Shown here piece after piece: positions 49,861 through 60,245 of a DNA stretch of 64,000 nt. The notes under the pieces are model-generated. The model saw only the letters and a list, made by a program, of their open reading frames with translations. It was not told the DNA's origin and did not search any database. The DNA lies in contig NZ_CP113097.1 in NCBI RefSeq assembly GCF_026625125.1, positions 1,178,001-1,242,000 of the forward strand, read 5' to 3'. Positions within the stretch are counted from its first letter, which is position 1, and every line of letters begins with the position of its first letter. Source of the stretch: Pseudomonas putida. Its GTDB lineage: Bacteria > Pseudomonadota > Gammaproteobacteria > Pseudomonadales > Pseudomonadaceae. The position numbers were made by a program, and so were the translations under genes.

Positions 49861-50778
49861 TCAGGATTTCTTCTCGTCCGCGGCCTTGTCGGTCGGCTCG
49901 GCGATCAGCTTTTTCAGTTCATCGCTCATCTGGAAGTTGAGGTTCAGACCTTTAGGCGGGATCGGCTGCATGAACCACTTCTCGTAGCTCTTGTTGACCT
50001 CGCCGGATTTGAAGTAACCCACGATGGCATCGTCGACGGCTTTCTTGAAGCTTTCGTCACCCTTGCGCATCATGCAGCCGTAGATCTCGTAAGACTGCGG
50101 CGTGCCGGTGATGACCCAGTCCGCAGGCTTGCGCGCTTTGGCCATTTCACCGGCCAGCAGGGCATCGTCCATCATGAAGGCCACGGCGCGGCCGCTTTCG
50201 AGCATGTTGAAGGCTTCACCGTGGTCCTTGGCGGAAATCACGTTCATCTTCATCTGCTTGTCGGCGTTCATCGCCTTGAGGATGCGCTCGGAGGTGGTGC
50301 CGGCGGTGGTCACCACGTTCTTGCCGCCCAGGTCGGTAAAGTCTTTATAGGAGGGTTGGCCATCCTTGACCTTGGTCAGCAGGCGCGTGCCGACTTCGAA
50401 GATGCCCACCGAGAAGGCGACTTGCTGCTGGCGCTCGACGTTGTTGGTGGTGGAGCCGCACTCAAGGTCGACGGTGCCGTTCTGCACCAGCGGGATGCGG
50501 GTCTGGGAGGTGACGAGGTTGTACCTGACCTTGATGTCGGTGCCCAGTCGCTTCTTCAGGGCGTCGACCACGGCCATCTGGATGTCGTGGGAGTAGCCCA
50601 CAGGCTCGGGTTTACCGGCCAGGTAGGAAAACGGGATGGAGGAGTCGCGGTGGCCCAGGGTGATGGTGCCCGAATCCTTGATCTTCTTCAGGGTGCCAGT
50701 CAGTTCTTCGGCCATGGCCGGCGAAGCGATCACAGCGGCCGCGATGGCGGCGCCCAGCAATTGACGAACGATACGCAT
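49861..50778 (-). CDS. aatJ: Periplasmic glutamate/aspartate-binding protein AatJ
   Basis: A 305-residue solute-binding protein with a clear signal peptide (LLGAAIAAAVIASPAMA). The SBP family 3 fold is shown by DSGTITLGHRDSSIPFSYLA, VECGSTTNN-like LECGSTTNNVERQQQV and the C-terminal KWFMQPIPPKGLNLNFQMS region, here given in part. It is close to GltI of E. coli. The start MRIVRQLLGA at 50778 has GAGGAAAA before it; the longer frame upstream is leader sequence. It is first in the aatJQMP operon and driven by the sigma-54 promoter at 50881-50896. Confidence 0.94.
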   Translation of the reverse strand: MRIVRQLLGAAIAAAVIASPAMAEELTGTLKKIKDSGTITLGHRDSSIPFSYLAGKPEPVGYSHDIQMAVVDALKKRLGTDIKVRYNLVTSQTRIPLVQNGTVDLECGSTTNNVERQQQVAFSVGIFEVGTRLLTKVKDGQPSYKDFTDLGGKNVVTTAGTTSERILKAMNADKQMKMNVISAKDHGEAFNMLESGRAVAFMMDDALLAGEMAKARKPADWVITGTPQSYEIYGCMMRKGDESFKKAVDDAIVGYFKSGEVNKSYEKWFMQPIPPKGLNLNFQMSDELKKLIAEPTDKAADEKKS

Positions 50779-50796
50779 CAAATTTTCCTCGACGTG

Positions 50797-50808
50797 TTTG
50801 TTTTTTTT
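50797..50808 (-). promoter_or_regulatory. A-rich Crc/Hfq-type target in the aatJ leader
   Basis: On the minus strand the leader reads AAAAAAAACAAA, which contains the AAnAAnAA pattern bound by Hfq with Crc in pseudomonads. It lies about ten bases before the ribosome site. This suggests translational catabolite repression of amino-acid uptake. Confidence 0.4.
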
Positions 50809-50880
50809 ATGGAGCCGTTGGCGGACTCTTTCGTTCAACGAATACAGCAAGAAGCGAGTGCATTCGGCTACCAAGTGTAG

Positions 50881-50896
50881 AGCATGAGTCGTGCCA
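50881..50896 (-). promoter_or_regulatory. Sigma-54 (-24/-12) promoter of aatJ
   Basis: The minus strand reads TGGCACGACTCATGCT, matching TGGCACGNNNNTTGCW at all but one defined position (A for the first T of the -12). It lies 103 bases upstream of the aatJ ATG, with two AauR-type sites further upstream. Confidence 0.8.
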
Positions 50897-50973
50897 AGCC
50901 CTGTGACAGATCATAACCCCGCGCAAAGCCTGGGCATGAACCCTCTGTGAAGGTTTTTCTGCACCACGGATTG

Positions 50974-50987
50974 GTCGGAACACCGAA
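50974..50987. promoter_or_regulatory. AauR-type activator site 1
   Basis: GTCGGAACACCGAA matches the AauR motif TTCGGNNNNCCGAA at nine of ten positions. It is about 80 bases upstream of the -24 element and 31 bases, three helical turns, from site 2. Confidence 0.7.
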
Positions 50988-51004
50988 TGAGTTGATAAGC
51001 CGCG

Positions 51005-51018
51005 TTCGGCAATCCGAA
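51005..51018. promoter_or_regulatory. AauR-type activator site 2
   Basis: TTCGGCAATCCGAA is a perfect match to the AauR palindrome. It lies about 110 bases upstream of the aatJ sigma-54 promoter and also about 100 bases upstream of the divergent NEL-type gene. Confidence 0.8.
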
Positions 51019-51115
51019 CGATTACTTGCACCGCGTTCCGCTCCCAGATTTAAGTATCACCTGAGGGCGCGAAACACATGATGAGCTCGCTGGCTAATCA
51101 CCAGGAGCTCATACC

Positions 51116-54100
51116 GTGTCCGCCATTGCGATTCCTTCCGATTCCGTCGATGCCTTCATCGCCGGCCAGCTGCCAGGCTGGTTGAAGTCTGCCGATGTCG
51201 ATCTGCTTCTCACCCTGCACCGGGCGTTGCGTCATCAGCAGGCCGCTGCTGAAGGCGTCAGAAACCTATTGGCGCAGATGCCGAGCATCGAGGCCTTTGC
51301 CACGCCGCTGCTCGAGACTGCGCTGGGGCAAAGTGGCCTGGCCGACGCAGACGTGCGCAACATGAAGGTCTACATCGAGAACGATGTGCCTTTGCCCAGT
51401 GCGGCGCCCCGTCTGCATACCCCGTGGACGACGCTACATAGCAACCAGCCTTTGCTGACGGCGGCATTGCACAACTTTCATGAGGCCGAGACGCGTCCCT
51501 CGGTTCATCGCCGTGCCCATCTGCAGGACGTTCACGGCATCAAGCTGCCGCTGGCATTCGAAGCGTTTGCCAGCTGTTGTAGAACGCTGGATATAGGGGG
51601 GCGCTACCAGGAAATGTTGCACGCGCGGCTGTTTCCGAAAAGCAGGCCCCCTGCGCCTGAAGGGTTTGCCCGCGCAGCGGTGGAGCGGGTGCTCGAAGAG
51701 AACCTGCGCGCGAAGATGGAAGTTGCGGTGCGCATGGCCAGGATCAGGTCCGAGCTGGACGATGTCGACTACCTGCGTCTGTTGCCTGTGTGCGCAAGCA
51801 AACCTATCGTGCCGGCGGCATCAGGCATCGCCACGGCTCGCCAGCTGTACCTGTTGGGCAAACGCATCCATGGCCCCGTAGCCTTCGAGATGCGCGACAG
51901 TGCCGCAGGGCCGCTCTCGGGAATCATCAGTTGGATACCACAGGATCCCTACCGGCAGATCGCCAGGTACCCCACCTGGGCCGCCCTCTATCAGTCGTTG
52001 GCCAAACAGCTGCGTGCACCCCATTACCGTTCGTTTTTCTGTCGATTCATCAGTGAGCGTGATAAACCGACCTTCACGGCAACCCTCGAACGCCTGATCC
52101 AGGCGAGCGACGGCAAGCAGCCAGTTGATCTGGATGGGCGCAATTTCTCGATCGATATGCCCTTGTTCGCCTATCTGCGGGCCCAGCAGGTGGACAAGAT
52201 ACTCGATGATGCAAGGGTCCTGGCAGTGCCCACCGGTGACGAGACTGCGATCGAGCGACATCAGCGCCTGGAAGTGCTCAAGAGTGCTGGCTTCGATCTG
52301 CTCAACCTGGCGGCGCTGTTCGTTCCGGTGTTGGGCGAGGTGATGATGGCCGTGGCAGCGGTGGACGTTGTCAGCGAAGTGTACAAAGGTTATGCCGACT
52401 GGCGCATTGGCGATCGGCAGGGGGCGCTGGATCACCTGTTTGGCGTGGCAGAGAACCTGGCGGTCGGCACGGTGATCGGCGCCGCGCAGGTAGGCGTAGG
52501 CCGGGTGCTTGAGCGCATCCCTTTTGTCGATGCGCTTACCCCCTTGCATGAGGGTGAGGGGCGATACCGGCTGGCTGACTGGCCCGTTTCGGCTCACCAC
52601 ATTGACGGTGGAGGGGCACTTTTGCGCAGCTTAGGTGGGCGCTGGGCGCAAATATCAGACCAAAGTGCCGAAACGCTACTGCGCGTCACCGGGCTTGAGC
52701 AGGATCACCTGCGCCACGTGCACCTGCAGGGCGAAGCTCCTCCTGCTCGCCTGCTCGATGCCCATGAGCGCCACGAACTGCATACCCTTGAGCCGCACCT
52801 GCAGGGGGCCGCCCTGGAGCGTGAACTGGCAGCTCGGCAAGATCAGCCTTCTGCTGCTGGCGCATTGCTGATCAGGGTCTTCCCTGGGCTGTCCGTTCGC
52901 GGCGCTGAAAGCGTGCTCGAACAGGCCAGTGGTGAGCAGGTCAAGGCGTTGCTCACCACTGGCCGTATACCCTTGGAAATGGCCGAGCGCGCCCGTTGGC
53001 TCTTGCGCGAAAGCCGCCTGGACCGTGCGTTGCTGGGGTTCGAGCACCAAGGCGCGGTCAACGATGCCACTCAGCGCCTGGTGCTCAAGTGGGTCAACGA
53101 ACTCGCGCCCTGGCCGGCTTCGGTTCGCATTGAACTGCGCCTGGGCGAAGCGAAGGGGCGGCTGCTCGCATCGGTGGGAAGCATCACTGCGACCCGCGTG
53201 CGGTGCCTTGTGCAGACCGAGCAGGGCTATCAGCTGAGTGATGCCACGCAGCCAATAATTGGCCAAGGGTTGTTGGCCTGCCTGATTCAGACACTTGAGG
53301 AGGGCCAGAAAGTGGCGCTCGGGGAGGGCTCGGTTGACGCCCGTGCTTTAGGCAACAGGGTTGCTCAAGTGGCCAGCGCTGACCGGCAAAAGACAGCTCA
53401 GTTGATGGGCTTGCGGCCGATCGGAGAACGCTTTCGCCCGCCGCAGCGCTTCGCTGACGGCCGTTTCGGTTATGCACTCAGTGGAAGGGGAGAAAGTAGC
53501 CGTCAGGCGATTCGCCGCGGGATACATGAAATCTTCCCAACCCTGACCGACGCACAACTTGACGCCTACCTGGGTGACCTGATGCAGCGCCGCATCGGGC
53601 TCTGGGACCACCTCAGCACGCTGCAGCGGCAGCTGGATAGCTTGCGCGACGCGCTGGATGCCTGGCAACGTGAGCGCGTGAGCTTCTTGGATGGGCGCAG
53701 GCGACAACGTGTGGCCAGCCAGATCCGCCGGGCCTGGCGGCGCAAGACGGCAGGCTTGGCAGGTGATGATTTCAGCCTGCATATCGAGGGTGAACTGGTG
53801 GGCAGTCTGCCGATCCTCCCCGAAGGCGTCGAATTCACTCATGTCCAGCGGTTGACGTTGCGTAACATGAGCCTCGACCACATGGATGAACAGTTCCTGC
53901 TCAGGTTCACCGGCGTTCGTGAGCTCGACCTGCGGGACAATCAGTTGGTCACCCTGCCGGCAGGCCTGGAGCGCCTGACCGCTCTGCGCAGGCTGCACCT
54001 GGCAGGGAACCGGATTGCCTTCGATGCTCAGAGCAATCTCCGGCTGGCAAGCCTTTCCATGCTGCAGCAGCTGGATCTGACCTACAACCCGCTGGGCCTG

Positions 54101-55246
54101 GTCCCCGACCTTTCCGGGTTGCGCCACTTGCGCGAAGTATCGTTGCGCGCCACAGGGCTGCAAGCGTTGCCCAACGCTTCGGCGTTGCCGTGGAGGGGGC
54201 TTGTCGATTTCCGTGAAAACCAGATCCGCCAAGTCACCGATGATCTACGCAACCTCAATGGTCGATTGCAGCGCCTGTCGTTACACGACAACCCGCTGGA
54301 TGAGGCCAGTGAGTCATTGCTTTCGCGCAGTGCCAGCAGTGACTACCCCGCGAATCGGCGCAGCTCTTACCATCACGCCATCGCCGATGCCAACCTGCAA
54401 GAGCGGTGGTTGGGCAGCATTACCGGGGACTTGCTGGAACAGCGCAGAGCGCTATGGGCGAGGTTGGCCGAAGAACCGCAATCGGCAGACCTGTTCAGGT
54501 ATCTGGCGGATTTTGCCAGGTCTGACGATTTCCGTGACCACCCGCGCTACTACCGTGCCAGGGTATGGCGGATTCTTGAGCTTTGTGCAGACAACACCGA
54601 TGTGCGTGAGGCCGTTTTCTGGCAGGTGCAAGGGCCCAGAACCTGCGAGGATCAGTTGCTGCTCATACTCAGCCAACTGGAAGTCAGGGCCCACATCGCC
54701 TTGCACAGCGCGGAGGCTGGCACAGCGCGCGCCGAAGCCACCTTGCTACGGCTGGGGCGCTCGCTCTATCGCCTGGATCAGGTAGACAGTATCGCGACCC
54801 GGCACATCGAGGAGATGCGCCAGAACCCTTACGCGTCGGTGGATGACATTGAGGTTTACCTTGCCTATCGGGTCAACCTGGCTGACCCCCTGGGCTTGCC
54901 GGCCCAGCCCCAGCACATGCATTACCCCGAGCACAGCGGTGTAACGGGAACACGAATTCTGCGCGCCCGCGCACAGGTCGTTGCCGGTGAAAGTACCGAG
55001 GCACTGAGCAATGCGCTGGCGCAGCGGGAGTTTTGGCAAGGGTATGTGCGCAACCGCTACCCCGAGCGGTTCGAAGCGCTCGCAGCGCCTTACCATGAAC
55101 AGTTGGAGGCGTTCGAGCGCGAGACGGGCGAGTCTGGCGAGCAGCTTTACCTTGAGCGTGCCGATGCATTGATGGCAGCGCTCAATGCCGAGGAGCGTGC
55201 GCTTTACCTGGAGCTGGCCAGGGAGGCATACGAACGGGAAGTCTGA
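51116..55246 (+). CDS. Dermonecrotic-toxin-like / LRR / NEL-type E3 ubiquitin ligase protein
   Basis: A 1376-residue protein starting at GTG 51116 after CAGGAG. The N-terminal third resembles the dermonecrotic toxin N-terminal (DUF6543) region: YLLGKRIHGPVAFEMRD, then SGIISWIPQDPY and RSFFCRFISERDK. A hydrophobic stretch lies at about 388-462. Leucine-rich repeats run at about 908-1061 (ELDLRDNQLVTLPAGLERL style). The C-terminal region, about 1075-1376, fits the NEL ubiquitin ligase fold of IpaH/SspH effectors, with Cys1177-Glu-Asp1179 in RTCEDQLLL. There is no signal peptide. NEL enzymes act in eukaryotic cells after secretion; no type III or VI genes are in view. It lies alone between aatJ and glpD. 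Domain assignment is by pattern; function is inferred. Confidence 0.82.
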   Translation: MSAIAIPSDSVDAFIAGQLPGWLKSADVDLLLTLHRALRHQQAAAEGVRNLLAQMPSIEAFATPLLETALGQSGLADADVRNMKVYIENDVPLPSAAPRLHTPWTTLHSNQPLLTAALHNFHEAETRPSVHRRAHLQDVHGIKLPLAFEAFASCCRTLDIGGRYQEMLHARLFPKSRPPAPEGFARAAVERVLEENLRAKMEVAVRMARIRSELDDVDYLRLLPVCASKPIVPAASGIATARQLYLLGKRIHGPVAFEMRDSAAGPLSGIISWIPQDPYRQIARYPTWAALYQSLAKQLRAPHYRSFFCRFISERDKPTFTATLERLIQASDGKQPVDLDGRNFSIDMPLFAYLRAQQVDKILDDARVLAVPTGDETAIERHQRLEVLKSAGFDLLNLAALFVPVLGEVMMAVAAVDVVSEVYKGYADWRIGDRQGALDHLFGVAENLAVGTVIGAAQVGVGRVLERIPFVDALTPLHEGEGRYRLADWPVSAHHIDGGGALLRSLGGRWAQISDQSAETLLRVTGLEQDHLRHVHLQGEAPPARLLDAHERHELHTLEPHLQGAALERELAARQDQPSAAGALLIRVFPGLSVRGAESVLEQASGEQVKALLTTGRIPLEMAERARWLLRESRLDRALLGFEHQGAVNDATQRLVLKWVNELAPWPASVRIELRLGEAKGRLLASVGSITATRVRCLVQTEQGYQLSDATQPIIGQGLLACLIQTLEEGQKVALGEGSVDARALGNRVAQVASADRQKTAQLMGLRPIGERFRPPQRFADGRFGYALSGRGESSRQAIRRGIHEIFPTLTDAQLDAYLGDLMQRRIGLWDHLSTLQRQLDSLRDALDAWQRERVSFLDGRRRQRVASQIRRAWRRKTAGLAGDDFSLHIEGELVGSLPILPEGVEFTHVQRLTLRNMSLDHMDEQFLLRFTGVRELDLRDNQLVTLPAGLERLTALRRLHLAGNRIAFDAQSNLRLASLSMLQQLDLTYNPLGLVPDLSGLRHLREVSLRATGLQALPNASALPWRGLVDFRENQIRQVTDDLRNLNGRLQRLSLHDNPLDEASESLLSRSASSDYPANRRSSYHHAIADANLQERWLGSITGDLLEQRRALWARLAEEPQSADLFRYLADFARSDDFRDHPRYYRARVWRILELCADNTDVREAVFWQVQGPRTCEDQLLLILSQLEVRAHIALHSAEAGTARAEATLLRLGRSLYRLDQVDSIATRHIEEMRQNPYASVDDIEVYLAYRVNLADPLGLPAQPQHMHYPEHSGVTGTRILRARAQVVAGESTEALSNALAQREFWQGYVRNRYPERFEALAAPYHEQLEAFERETGESGEQLYLERADALMAALNAEERALYLELAREAYEREV

Positions 55247-55251
55247 GAACC

Positions 55252-55272
55252 GGCGACCGCCTGGCGGTCGCC
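55252..55272. terminator. Hairpin between the NEL-type gene and glpD
   Basis: GGCGACCG (55252-55259), loop CCTGG, CGGTCGCC (55265-55272). A perfect eight-base stem between two convergent genes, six bases after the NEL stop. The T tract is poor (TTGC). Confidence 0.6.
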
Positions 55273-55281
55273 TTGCAAGGT

Positions 55282-56817
55282 TCAGGCGGCGTCGCTGCGA
55301 GCGTCACCTTGCGCAAGATAATCGGCCAATGCGCGTTGCTCGCTCTCGCTGGTGAACAAACCCAGCTTGGTCCGCCGCCAGAGGATGTCCTGGGCACTGA
55401 TGGCCCACTCGCTATCGCGCAGGTAATCGACTTCACGGGCGAACAAGCCACCGCCGATCGCCTGGCCAAGATCGTCAGGGCCGTTGACCCCCTCCAGCAG
55501 CTGCCAGGTGCGGCTGCCATAGGTCACGGCCCAGCGCTTGGCGATATCCACGGCAAGCCATGGATGCTGGGCGAGCAGTTCGTCGACCAGTACCTGAGGC
55601 GTGCTCATGCCTTCCCCGCCGGGCAGTGCAGAGCTGGCGGTCCAGCTCTGGCCCATCTGGCTGAAGAACGGCTTGAGTTCTGCCATGGCCGACTCGGCAA
55701 GCTTGCGGTACGTGGTCAGTTTGCCGCCGAACACCGACAGCAACGGCGCCTCGCCCTGAGTGGCCGACAGTGCCAGGGTGTAGTCACGGGTGACTGCCGA
55801 CGGGTTGTCCGATTCGTCGTTGCACAGCGGACGCACGCCAGAGTAGGTGTGCAGGATATCGCCGGCGCTCAACTGATGATTGAAATGAGCGTTGACCACG
55901 TCGAGCAAATAGCCGGTTTCCTGCTCGGTGATCGCCACCTTGGCGGGATCGCCGCTGTATTCGCGATCGGTGGTGCCGACCAGGGTGAAGCGGTCCAGGT
56001 ACGGGATGCAGAATACAATCCGTTGGTCCTCGTTCTGCAGGATGTAGGCATGATCCCCTTCGTACAGGCGCGGCACGATGAGGTGGCTGCCCTGGATCAG
56101 TCGAATGCCGTACGGCGCAGTGAGCTTGAGGTCATCCTTGATGAACCGGGCGACCCACGGACCGGCGGCGTTGACCAAGGCGCGCGCGCGAATGGTCTGC
56201 AGGCTGCCGTCGGCGTGCTGCAGCTCTACCTGCCACAGGCCGTCGACACGTTCTGCGCGCAGGCAGCGGGTGCGGGTACGAATGTGCGCGCCATGTTCGC
56301 GTGCAGCCATGGCGTTGACCACCACCAGGCGGGCGTCGTCGACCGCGCAGTCGGCATATTCGAAACCGCGGGTGATGGCTGGCTTGAGCGGGTAACCCGG
56401 GCCGAAGCGCAGGCTGCGCGAGGCACCCAGACGCTTGCGTTTGCCCAGGTGATCGTAAAGGAACAGGCCGGCACGGATCATCCATGCCGGGCGCAGGTGC
56501 GGGCGGTGCGGCAGCACGAAGCGCATCGGTTTGACGATGTGCGGTGCCTTGGCCAACAGCACTTCGCGCTCGGCCAGGGCCTCCCGCACAAGGCGGAATT
56601 CATAGTGTTCCAGGTAACGCAGGCCGCCATGGATCAGCTTGCTGCTGGCCGACGAGGTGTGCTGGGCCAAGTCGTCCTTCTCGCAGAGGAAGACCTTCAG
56701 GCCACGCCCGGCGGCGTCGGCAGCAATGCCCACGCCGTTGATGCCCCCGCCGATCACGGCAAGGTCATAGCAATCGGCAAGTAGGGGCTGGGACGAAACG
56801 GGCTGGGACACGGGCAA
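55282..56817 (-). CDS. glpD: Aerobic glycerol-3-phosphate dehydrogenase GlpD
   Basis: A 511-residue FAD enzyme of the inner membrane face that oxidises sn-glycerol 3-phosphate to dihydroxyacetone phosphate and feeds electrons to ubiquinone. The dinucleotide fold is LAVIGGGINGVGIAADAAGRG, shown here in part as VIGGGINGVGIA, with SSKLIHGGLRYLEHYEF following. Length matches E. coli GlpD (501). Upstream are overlapping inverted repeats likely bound by GlpR. Confidence 0.96.
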   Translation of the reverse strand: MPVSQPVSSQPLLADCYDLAVIGGGINGVGIAADAAGRGLKVFLCEKDDLAQHTSSASSKLIHGGLRYLEHYEFRLVREALAEREVLLAKAPHIVKPMRFVLPHRPHLRPAWMIRAGLFLYDHLGKRKRLGASRSLRFGPGYPLKPAITRGFEYADCAVDDARLVVVNAMAAREHGAHIRTRTRCLRAERVDGLWQVELQHADGSLQTIRARALVNAAGPWVARFIKDDLKLTAPYGIRLIQGSHLIVPRLYEGDHAYILQNEDQRIVFCIPYLDRFTLVGTTDREYSGDPAKVAITEQETGYLLDVVNAHFNHQLSAGDILHTYSGVRPLCNDESDNPSAVTRDYTLALSATQGEAPLLSVFGGKLTTYRKLAESAMAELKPFFSQMGQSWTASSALPGGEGMSTPQVLVDELLAQHPWLAVDIAKRWAVTYGSRTWQLLEGVNGPDDLGQAIGGGLFAREVDYLRDSEWAISAQDILWRRTKLGLFTSESEQRALADYLAQGDARSDAA

Positions 56818-56830
56818 GGCCTCCTGGGGC

Positions 56831-56865
56831 TGTTCACATCGAATATGAACATTAATGTTCGTTTC
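56831..56865. promoter_or_regulatory. Candidate GlpR operator of glpD
   Basis: Two overlapping inverted repeats: TGTTCA-N9-TGAACA (56831-56851) and the perfect palindrome GAACATTAATGTTC (56847-56860), followed by CGTTTC. The TGTTC/GAACA half-sites resemble the GlpR recognition sequence known from E. coli. They lie 14 to 48 bases upstream of the glpD start. Confidence 0.6.
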
Positions 56866-56984
56866 CGAAAATACTAGCGCAACAGAACGCCCATCGCCAG
56901 TGACTGTTTATAGAAAAAACTGATCGGATGGCAAGAAAGTGAACAATATCGAAAATGACGAGCCCTTCCGGGCCCGCTTGCGTT

Positions 56985-57740
56985 TCACACCACGTCGAGG
57001 CGGATCTTGTTCTGGTTGAGCAATTCACTCAATGCAGGCGACGGCGGCTGGTCGGTCACCAGGCAGTCGACCAGGCTGATCGAGCCCAGGCGGACCATGG
57101 CGTTACGCCCGAATTTGCTGGAGTCCGCCGCCAGGATGACCTGACGGGCGTTGGCGATGATCGCCTGAGATACGCGTACCTCTTGGTAATCGAAATCCAG
57201 CAGGCTGCCGTCTTCATCGATACCGCTGATACCGACCAAAGCGAAGTCGACCTTGAACTGGCTGATGAAGTCGACGCTGGCCTGGCCGACCACGCCACCG
57301 TCACGGCGTACGGTGCCACCTGCTACCAATACTTCGAAATCATCCTTGGCTGCCAGGATCGCGGCCACGTGCAGGTTATTGGTGATGACTTTCAAGTGGC
57401 TGTGGTTGAGCAGCGCCCGGGCAATCGACTCGGTGGTGGTGCCGATATTGATGAACAGCGAAGCATGATCGGGAATTTGCCGGGCCACGGCATCGGCAAT
57501 GCGCTGTTTTTCGTCACGCATCTGGTCAGCGCGCATGGCGTAAGCCGTGTTCTCGATACTCGAGTCATAGGCTGCCCCACCGTGGTAGCGGCGCAGCAGA
57601 TTGAGCTCAGCGAGCTGATTGATGTCGCGACGGATGGTTTGCGGAGTGACGACGAATAACTGCGCCATTTCCTCGATGCTGACGTAGCCGCGTTCGCGGA
57701 CCAGCTCGAGGATTTGTTGTTGGCGTGGGGGCAGATTCAT
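56985..57740 (-). CDS. glpR: Glycerol regulon repressor GlpR (DeoR family)
   Basis: A 251-residue DeoR-family repressor. The N-terminal helix-turn-helix is [27 protein letters not shown], shown in part as [19 protein letters not shown]. The sugar-phosphate sensor domain has [13 protein letters not shown] [16 protein letters not shown] and the [14 protein letters not shown] loop. It represses glpFK and glpD and is released by glycerol 3-phosphate. It lies between glpK and glpD on the same strand. Confidence 0.94.
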   Translation of the reverse strand: MNLPPRQQQILELVRERGYVSIEEMAQLFVVTPQTIRRDINQLAELNLLRRYHGGAAYDSSIENTAYAMRADQMRDEKQRIADAVARQIPDHASLFINIGTTTESIARALLNHSHLKVITNNLHVAAILAAKDDFEVLVAGGTVRRDGGVVGQASVDFISQFKVDFALVGISGIDEDGSLLDFDYQEVRVSQAIIANARQVILAADSSKFGRNAMVRLGSISLVDCLVTDQPPSPALSELLNQNKIRLDVV

Positions 57741-57821
57741 GGGCGGTCCTTATGGGCTGCCGGACAAATTCTGCAATGATGCCGTAGGAAACAGACTACG
57801 GCCAGTAGGCCATGGCATGGC

Positions 57822-57840
57822 GGGGCCGCGAAGCAGCCCC
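57822..57840 (-). terminator. Terminator of glpK
   Basis: On the minus strand GGGGCTGC, loop TTC, GCGGCCCC begins 12 bases after the glpK stop codon. It belongs to the same hairpin type as 35600-35618. Confidence 0.7.
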
Positions 57841-57852
57841 TGCCCAGGGTGA

Positions 57853-59379
<1,527 letters not shown>

Positions 59380-59393
59380 TCAGGGCGCCAGCA

Positions 59394-60245
59394 TCAGTTG
59401 GCTTGAGTATCGCCCTGGCGATTGCCGTTTGTCTCTGGGTCCGCGCATAGAGCCGTCGGCAGGTTGCGGGCGATCAAGCCACGATAGGTCGCAGCACCCA
59501 GGCAGGCACCGAAGATCGGCGCGAACACCGGAACCAGGAAATAAGGGATGTCCCGACCGCCAGTGAAGGCGATTTCGCCCCAGCCGGCCAGGAAGGTCAT
59601 CAGTTTGGGCCCGAAATCGCGGGCCGGGTTCATCGCGAAGCCGGTCAGCGGGCCCATGGCGCTACCGATCACGGCGATCAACAGGCCGATCAGCAGCGGT
59701 GCCATCGCACCACGGGGCAAGCCGTTGTTGTCGTCGGTCAGGGCCATGATGACCGCCATCAGGATTGCAGTGATCACCACTTCGACCAGAAACGCTTGTG
59801 CGGTGGAAAGCGATGGGTGCGGGTAGGTGGAGAACACCGCCGCCAGCTCCAGGCTTTCGCGACTGCCGCGCAGCATGGCGTGGGCTTGTTCGAAATCGAA
59901 GAACAGGTTGCTGTACAGGGTATAGACCAGCGCTGCGCCGCAGAAGGCCCCACAAACCTGGGCCAGCATGTAGAACGGCAGTTTGCGTTTGTCGAAGCTT
60001 GCGAACAGGGTAAGGGCGATGCTCACGGCCGGGTTCAGGTGCGCACCAGAGATACCGGCGGTGAAGTAGATCGCCATGCTCACGCCGACGCCCCAGATGA
60101 TGCTGATTTCCCACAGGCCAAAGCTGGCGCCCGCGACCTTGAGGGCGGCGACGCACCCTGTGCCGAAAAAGATGAGCAGTGCCGTGCCGAGGAATTCGGC
60201 CAGGCATTGGCTGGACAGCGTGGGTTCGCGTAGAGCAGTCGTCAT
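59394..60245 (-). CDS. glpF: Glycerol facilitator GlpF
   Basis: A 283-residue aquaglyceroporin with six membrane segments and the two pore half-helices marked by HLNPAVSIAL and AMNPARDFGPKL. The Asp after the second NPA-Arg is typical of glycerol-conducting members. It is first in glpFK. The leader contains GAGGTC as ribosome site and an A-rich Crc-type motif just upstream. Confidence 0.96.
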   Translation of the reverse strand: MTTALREPTLSSQCLAEFLGTALLIFFGTGCVAALKVAGASFGLWEISIIWGVGVSMAIYFTAGISGAHLNPAVSIALTLFASFDKRKLPFYMLAQVCGAFCGAALVYTLYSNLFFDFEQAHAMLRGSRESLELAAVFSTYPHPSLSTAQAFLVEVVITAILMAVIMALTDDNNGLPRGAMAPLLIGLLIAVIGSAMGPLTGFAMNPARDFGPKLMTFLAGWGEIAFTGGRDIPYFLVPVFAPIFGACLGAATYRGLIARNLPTALCADPETNGNRQGDTQAN

